64,000 nucleotides of DNA from Floccularia luteovirens (Eukaryota; Basidiomycota; Agaricomycetes; Agaricales; Squamanitaceae). Shown in pieces: positions 59,211-64,000 of the stretch (positions within the stretch are counted from its first letter, which is position 1; the number at the start of each line of letters is the position of its first letter). Position numbers and translations under genes: made by a program. The notes under the pieces are model-generated. The model worked only from the letters and a program-made list of their open reading frames with translations, had not been told where the DNA came from and did no database searches. The DNA is taken from contig VSJF01000005.1 in assembly GCA_009739215.1 (NCBI GenBank), positions 1,798,001-1,862,000 on the forward strand, written 5' to 3'.

Positions 59211-60733
59211 CTAAAGGGTGTACTGAGGTAGCGTTTCCATGAACGCCGAGAAATCCAGATCAGCGTTGACCATGTGAACTTTCTGTTCCTGGGAGTTGAA
59301 AGAATCGAATACGGTGGGTGGGACCGGGTAGGATTCGCTCACGCTGAAATCTTGGGCAGAACAGGTATTCGAGAAGACAGGGTATTGGACAATATCGTCG
59401 TACGGTTTTGTCAGTGTGTAATCCGCGGGACAGTTCGTCGCCGCGAAAGAAATATACGGTTCAGGTGATGGGCTACCGATAAAAGAAGGTGTTGGTGGGC
59501 CACTACTTGATGATGTTGATACCGGCGAGGGGCAAGATGTCCAGTTTCCCAGGTGGTTAAGGAAAGAAGTATTAACGCTAAGCGTTGGTGATGATGGAAG
59601 TGTGAACGTGGTATCCAAAGGAGTGGCGGCCTGCGCGAAAGAATCGCAATCGTAGATGGGCAAAGAGGTGCCCGACGTGTCGAAAGAGAATGTAAAATCC
59701 TGTGGATGAAAGATCAGCAAAATACATGAGAAAAACAACGGTCATTAATTCTCACAAATGAAGGTTTGCTGTCGCTGGTGAAAGAATAAAGATCGAACAC
59801 CTGAGAATCTGACATGGCCTTTCCAATTCTTGTTTCCGCGTCTTGCGAAGGGAAAGTGGATGGTGCTGGAACGGGGCTCGGCTCCCTTGTTGGTTCTGTC
59901 GAAGAACTGCGTATGAACGACTCCGCAGCAGGTGAGGACCGATTGGATTCTGTCGAAATTTCGATATCATCTGTCTGTGGAGATGTAGACCGATGAAACA
60001 TGGTCGCCGTTATTGGAGCTTCGAAGCGGGTGACAACCTCGGGAACATGATGCTTGTCGAATTCCTGGATGGCAGCATCGAGGTCCTGGCCCTTCTTTCC
60101 CTCCACGAGTAGTTCCGCTATCTTTGCGCACCGCTTGTGATCCTTCGGCCCCACTTCTCGCACTTTCCGCTTTTCCGTAGGTGCACCCCTTCCTTTACTG
60201 TGTAAAGGCTTGAACGCGTACTGAGGGAATCTACGTTTGTGTTCTTCCAGTGCAACCCTTGCCTTTGCATGCCAAATCTGTCGCTCCTCGTTAGGAAGAT
60301 TCTGCCAAGTGAGCCCAATGATTTTCGATAATGTGCTATGATTCGTCTCAACTTCCGTTGAAACATGCTGGCTCTTGATGAAAGATGAGCGAAATAATAT
60401 AAAGGCATTGGGTGGGCGGGGGATATGGTTCTCGGGTTTCTTCTTGCTGTGTGCAGAACGACGCGGAGCGGTGCAATCTGGTGGAGGAGGGAAGAGGACA
60501 GACTCGGGGATAGATTCTTCGACCATAGGTGGAGGTGGATCATTAAAGGTCCCAGGAGTGATATTAGGTGCGAAGGCTATCTCGGCACTCGATTGTGTTA
60601 AGCCAGTGGAGACTGTCCAAACCAACTGGTTGGCTGGGGATAGGATTAACGAATATACAAATGGATAAACAATGCTGCTTCGCTCACCAGCAGTAGAGCC
60701 CCGACTCGAACCTCTTGTTCTTTCTGCAGGCAT
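59211..60733 (-). CDS. HMG-box transcription factor (MATA_HMG type)
   Basis: Nuclear sequence-specific DNA-binding protein; in mushrooms such factors act in mating and development. The start at 60733 (MPAERTRGSSRGSTAG) precedes an intron in the next 130 bp. The box, about residues 80-150, is IPRPPNAFILFRSSFIKSQH, VSTEVETNHSTLSKIIGLTW and QNLPNEERQIWHAKARVALE, with EHKRRFPQYAFKP after it: the MATA_HMG pattern RPPNAFI...S...G..W...........A. A KR-rich segment (RGAPTEKRKVREVGPKDHKR) may be the nuclear signal. The rest is Ser/Thr/Pro-rich. An intron after SKPSF leads to the last exon (DFTFSFDTSGTSLPIYD to FMETLPQYTL), an acidic/aromatic activation-like tail. Longer ATGs upstream (60850) read through leader sequence and are not preferred. 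Confidence 0.88.
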
Positions 60734-63700
60734 TATACGATGTCGATACGAAATTGAAGCGCTGGGGATAGGATAAGCGCTGTATAAACTTCGATATGGA
60801 CCTACAAAAGATAGCAAGATAAATTGGGGGGAAGGTATCGCAAGAGACACGAGGCATATCGGAGACCATCTTTATAAGAAATGTCAGCTTCGAAGAGAAT
60901 TGAAAAGGGTGGAATCAATTCATACGTACACAATCTCTCCCTTTTTTGGTATCTCCTATCCCTTTTGACCGGCATTCCCACGGCACTCTTCTCAGGTTTC
61001 CCATCCAATCAATCCCCTCTCCCCTCAACTTCTTGCCCCGCTGAATTATGATCTTGATGTTCAGTATCACCAACACCGAGTCAATAGCAACTCCCGATTT
61101 CATTCATATCCTACAGGCACTAATTCGATCTGTCGAAAATGTTTGGTAACATACAGAATACATCTGACCCTGACCGGTTCAGATCAACCGACTATTTGTG
61201 TAACATTGCTCACTTTTTAGTTCGCCCTCAATTTCTAACAGTCCACCACAATGGCCATCAAGGCCGAGAAGAGGTAAGAAAAATCAATCACTCATCAACC
61301 TCTTTGACTAGCGTAAAGAAGTAGTTCTTCAAGAACCACCAGCCCATCAATACTATTATGTCCTGGTTAGACGCCACAGGACTGGATTATTACGAGCAAT
61401 GATTACGATCGACCAGAATACAAGACACTCCCTTCTTGTCAACTTCACCAGGCCTTTCTTTTCTTTTTTGGTGGTTACAACTTTTCTCTCCTTGACAACG
61501 CTAATTCTTTCAAATCTCCACTCAGAGTCATAATTCAGCATTGAAGGAAAACGGAAGTAACCCGAAAGGTAAGTGATCGCATTTATCTAGCTAACATACT
61601 ATTATTGACTTAGCACCCTTTTCAACCATTGTCGGCTGGATTGGAAGCTTGCGGAATTCCTATACAGTAGAACGCTGGTTCCCTTTTTTAAAAAACCTTG
61701 CTAAACTGAAACTAAAAAGAGGTTGCATAGATTTACCACGTTGTTTTTTTCATTCTAGCGTACGTGTCCTTTTTCCTTCCCGCTAACCCTGTAACCAACT
61801 GTTCCTTTCAATGGTCGAGTTTGACTGCACTCTAAAGTTTATGGAGTGTCCTATATATGGTGAAATATATTTTTTCGGTGAAGATTGCATAGCCTTTCAG
61901 CCACATGTATATGAAACGTACCTTTCCCGGATGAATACAAGAACTCGGTGAGAGTTGCAGAAAAAAAAGTTCTTTAACATGATCCCTCCCAGTGCAATAT
62001 GAACCTATCAGGTGGATCTAGGTGCACCAGACAACTCTAACTCCCCTTAATGCTCTGACTCCTCATATTGGTTACTGTCCAGCCAGACTATCTGCTTCCG
62101 GCTTGTTTGTTTTTCTTGGTAGGCAAGATAGAATTATCGTCAACGGTGATTGACGACCTTGTTCTTTTTCCAGGAATATATATGTTGAACAAATTGCTCT
62201 CCCCTGATCATAGCCTAGTAACATCCAAAACGTCAGCCCAGCTTTACTACAACTATCCTCCGAATTCAACGATCAGTGACTCATAATGTTTCGAACGGTT
62301 TTTTTTTTCTCTCGCGATCCGGAGATTATTTATCTACTGAGATGGTTGTGGGGGTTTCTTTCTCTGGAAAATGTAGACCTGCATCAGGTTATCGTTTTAG
62401 CCGGAGGGCAACGAACTGCCGTCGATCACATTTTGTTGGCACCTTAGCCTGGTATGACGGTTGCGCAGCTGAAGTACATCTGGTTCTTCTGTTTTTCCCA
62501 ACATCAAACATCAATTGCTCATGATATGGTGGGTAATCACCAGATCATGAACAAGTGATATAATGAATTTTTAGTTACAAGTCTCACGAATCCCATTATA
62601 CCCCGAAAGATAAGTAAGCCTTACTGAAGAAGGAGCTTCGGCTTACTTGCTGTTATTATTGAACTCCGCGAAATATATAAATAAAGTGCCACACAGGAAT
62701 AGAATAGATCCCGTGAGTCATATGATTTTCTGTGTTTGTTCTTTTTTAATTCCGTATTCATGGTCGCAGTGCTTGTACTTGTAGTAAGTTTGGGATAATG
62801 TGGCTTGTAGTGTTGTATTCCCTCTACGAACCACGTGGAAGCTTTAGTTTTCAGTCTTGAAGCCCACCCAAACAGCGTTTTCTTTTTTGCAAGAGTTTCA
62901 TCACCGTTATCTGATTGCCTCGTGTTTGATGATAGGATGATGGAACAATACTGTAAATGGCTCGAGAGTTCATATACTTCTGGTTCATGTTCTTATTGGA
63001 CATAAGACAGAGTCTCATGACCATCAACACACTGGAAGAACTTGAGACTGACGGTTAAAGTCCTTTTCTTTCTGATTGCACGAAACTGGATAACGAATCA
63101 TCAAAGGTCAAACAAACCCATACTGCCGCATCTCCCCACTCCCTCCTGCTATGGGGTATTAAAGAACAAGGTCTTCTTCCATCTTCTATGCTTCAACCCT
63201 CCCTACAACTTTCGTCACCAACTAACACGTGTTTTCCCAGTGCTTATTGTCTTATTGTTTCCAGTGCGCCTCGTGGTAAGTATAAAATGCAAGAGAAATG
63301 GTACGTGATTTTTATACTCCCGCTTTTCTCTAACAAAGTTTCATCAAATCCCATATTAAAGGCCATGGCGCAATAGCGAAGATCACTCGTTAGCCAAGGT
63401 CCGTAATAATCAGGAACGGTGCAAGTCAGAAATGACGAGAGGATGAGAAGATGAAAAGGTACCACCACTCTCATGAGACCAAAGACCTATAAACCCGCGC
63501 ACTCGTGACGAACACGAGGGAGATTACGACCTTTTTCTCAACCTTGTAATGGTTTAGTAGCGTAATTTATGTCCAATTTAACGCTCTTGTTCTAAATTGC
63601 ATTACCGTTACCTCGACCTTCTTTCCCCTCTGTCCCCTCTTTCTCGCTCTTCTAGGAGATAAGAGATATCAGGCGGCTCAACAGGGATGAATGGCATTTA

Positions 63701-64000
63701 CTTCTCTCCCTTAGTAAAGAAACTTGATTATATGCGGGAATGAACACCGTGTGTGTATATGAAGGGGTAGGAAAAGTCAGATGTTACCATAGATAACAGA
63801 ATATGACGGTTGATATTAACCTGGGAGAGATGAGTTATAAGGTTCCATGACATCCCCCTTTTTTTTTCTCATCCCAAGTCTGCTGAAAGGTACAATTCAA
63901 TCGTTACATGCAACCCATCCACCTATAGTCCCGAAACGTCAACACTGCAACCGCTCCCCAATAAACAGCATGGCATACCAAAAATCACACAAAGTCACCC
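60734..64000. other. Long gene-free upstream region of the HMG-box gene
   Basis: About 3.3 kb with only short unsupported ORFs (61139-61324, 62068-62286, 63042-63308). Many pyrimidine-rich runs and short ATG-initiated frames are seen just upstream of the gene (60800-61100), as in a long leader or complex promoter. A plus-strand ATG at 61251 (MAIKAEKR followed by a GTAAGA donor) could start a gene, but no credible next exon was found. The final 500 bp up to the window edge hold nothing recognised. Confidence 0.45.

Noticed and set aside
1..64000. tRNA genes, rRNA and CRISPR arrays
   Set aside because: Scanning both strands for B-box words (GTTCGAATC-like) with a matching A-box found none in a foldable context; no spaced direct-repeat array is present.

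Overview
The window reads as nuclear DNA of a mushroom-forming basidiomycete (Agaricomycetes-like). Genes are dense and cut by many short introns of about 45-65 nt. There is a class I hydrophobin, a Zn2Cys6 regulator, an HMG-box factor, an AIG1-like GTPase/WD40 gene and typical fungal housekeeping genes. Gene models were spliced by eye from GT..AG borders, reading phase and family motifs; no alignment or search was run.

Layout. 1-8.2 kb: two paralogous MCT-like MFS transporters, one at each end (+ and -), enclosing an alpha/beta-hydrolase and a BTB/POZ protein. 8.2-15 kb: gene-poor, holding RNA polymerase II subunit RPB9 and a 643-bp MITE-like element with TA target duplications. 15-30.1 kb: a compact core block: hydrophobin, ribosomal protein L27, FG nucleoporin Nup57/Nup54, CAF-1 subunit Cac2, a small unknown protein, mitochondrial ATP synthase gamma, eIF2-beta, hexokinase and mitochondrial uL14m. 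30.7-42.9 kb: Zn2Cys6 transcription factor, a small membrane protein, a zinc alcohol/butanediol dehydrogenase with two consecutive 8-nt microexons, and TRAPPII subunit Trs65. 43.7-46.9 kb: an unusual gene in which half of an AIG1-like GTPase domain splices directly into WD40 repeats, followed by a diverged copy of the TRS65 promoter and first codons. 47.6-56.6 kb: small secreted protein, NOSIP-type U-box protein, GH31 glucosidase, an unknown helical protein and a tail-anchored P-loop GTPase. 59.2-60.7 kb: HMG-box transcription factor with about 3 kb of gene-free DNA upstream.

Most genes are independent housekeeping units (translation, transcription, mitochondrial energy, glycolysis, traffic, chromatin). 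The accessory parts are the transporter/hydrolase/BTB segment, the MITE region and the GTPase-WD40 segment lying between two copies of the TRS65 5' end. The last is the best candidate for something new: either a young chimeric STAND/GTPase-like gene or a decaying one. No tRNA, rRNA or CRISPR array was seen.
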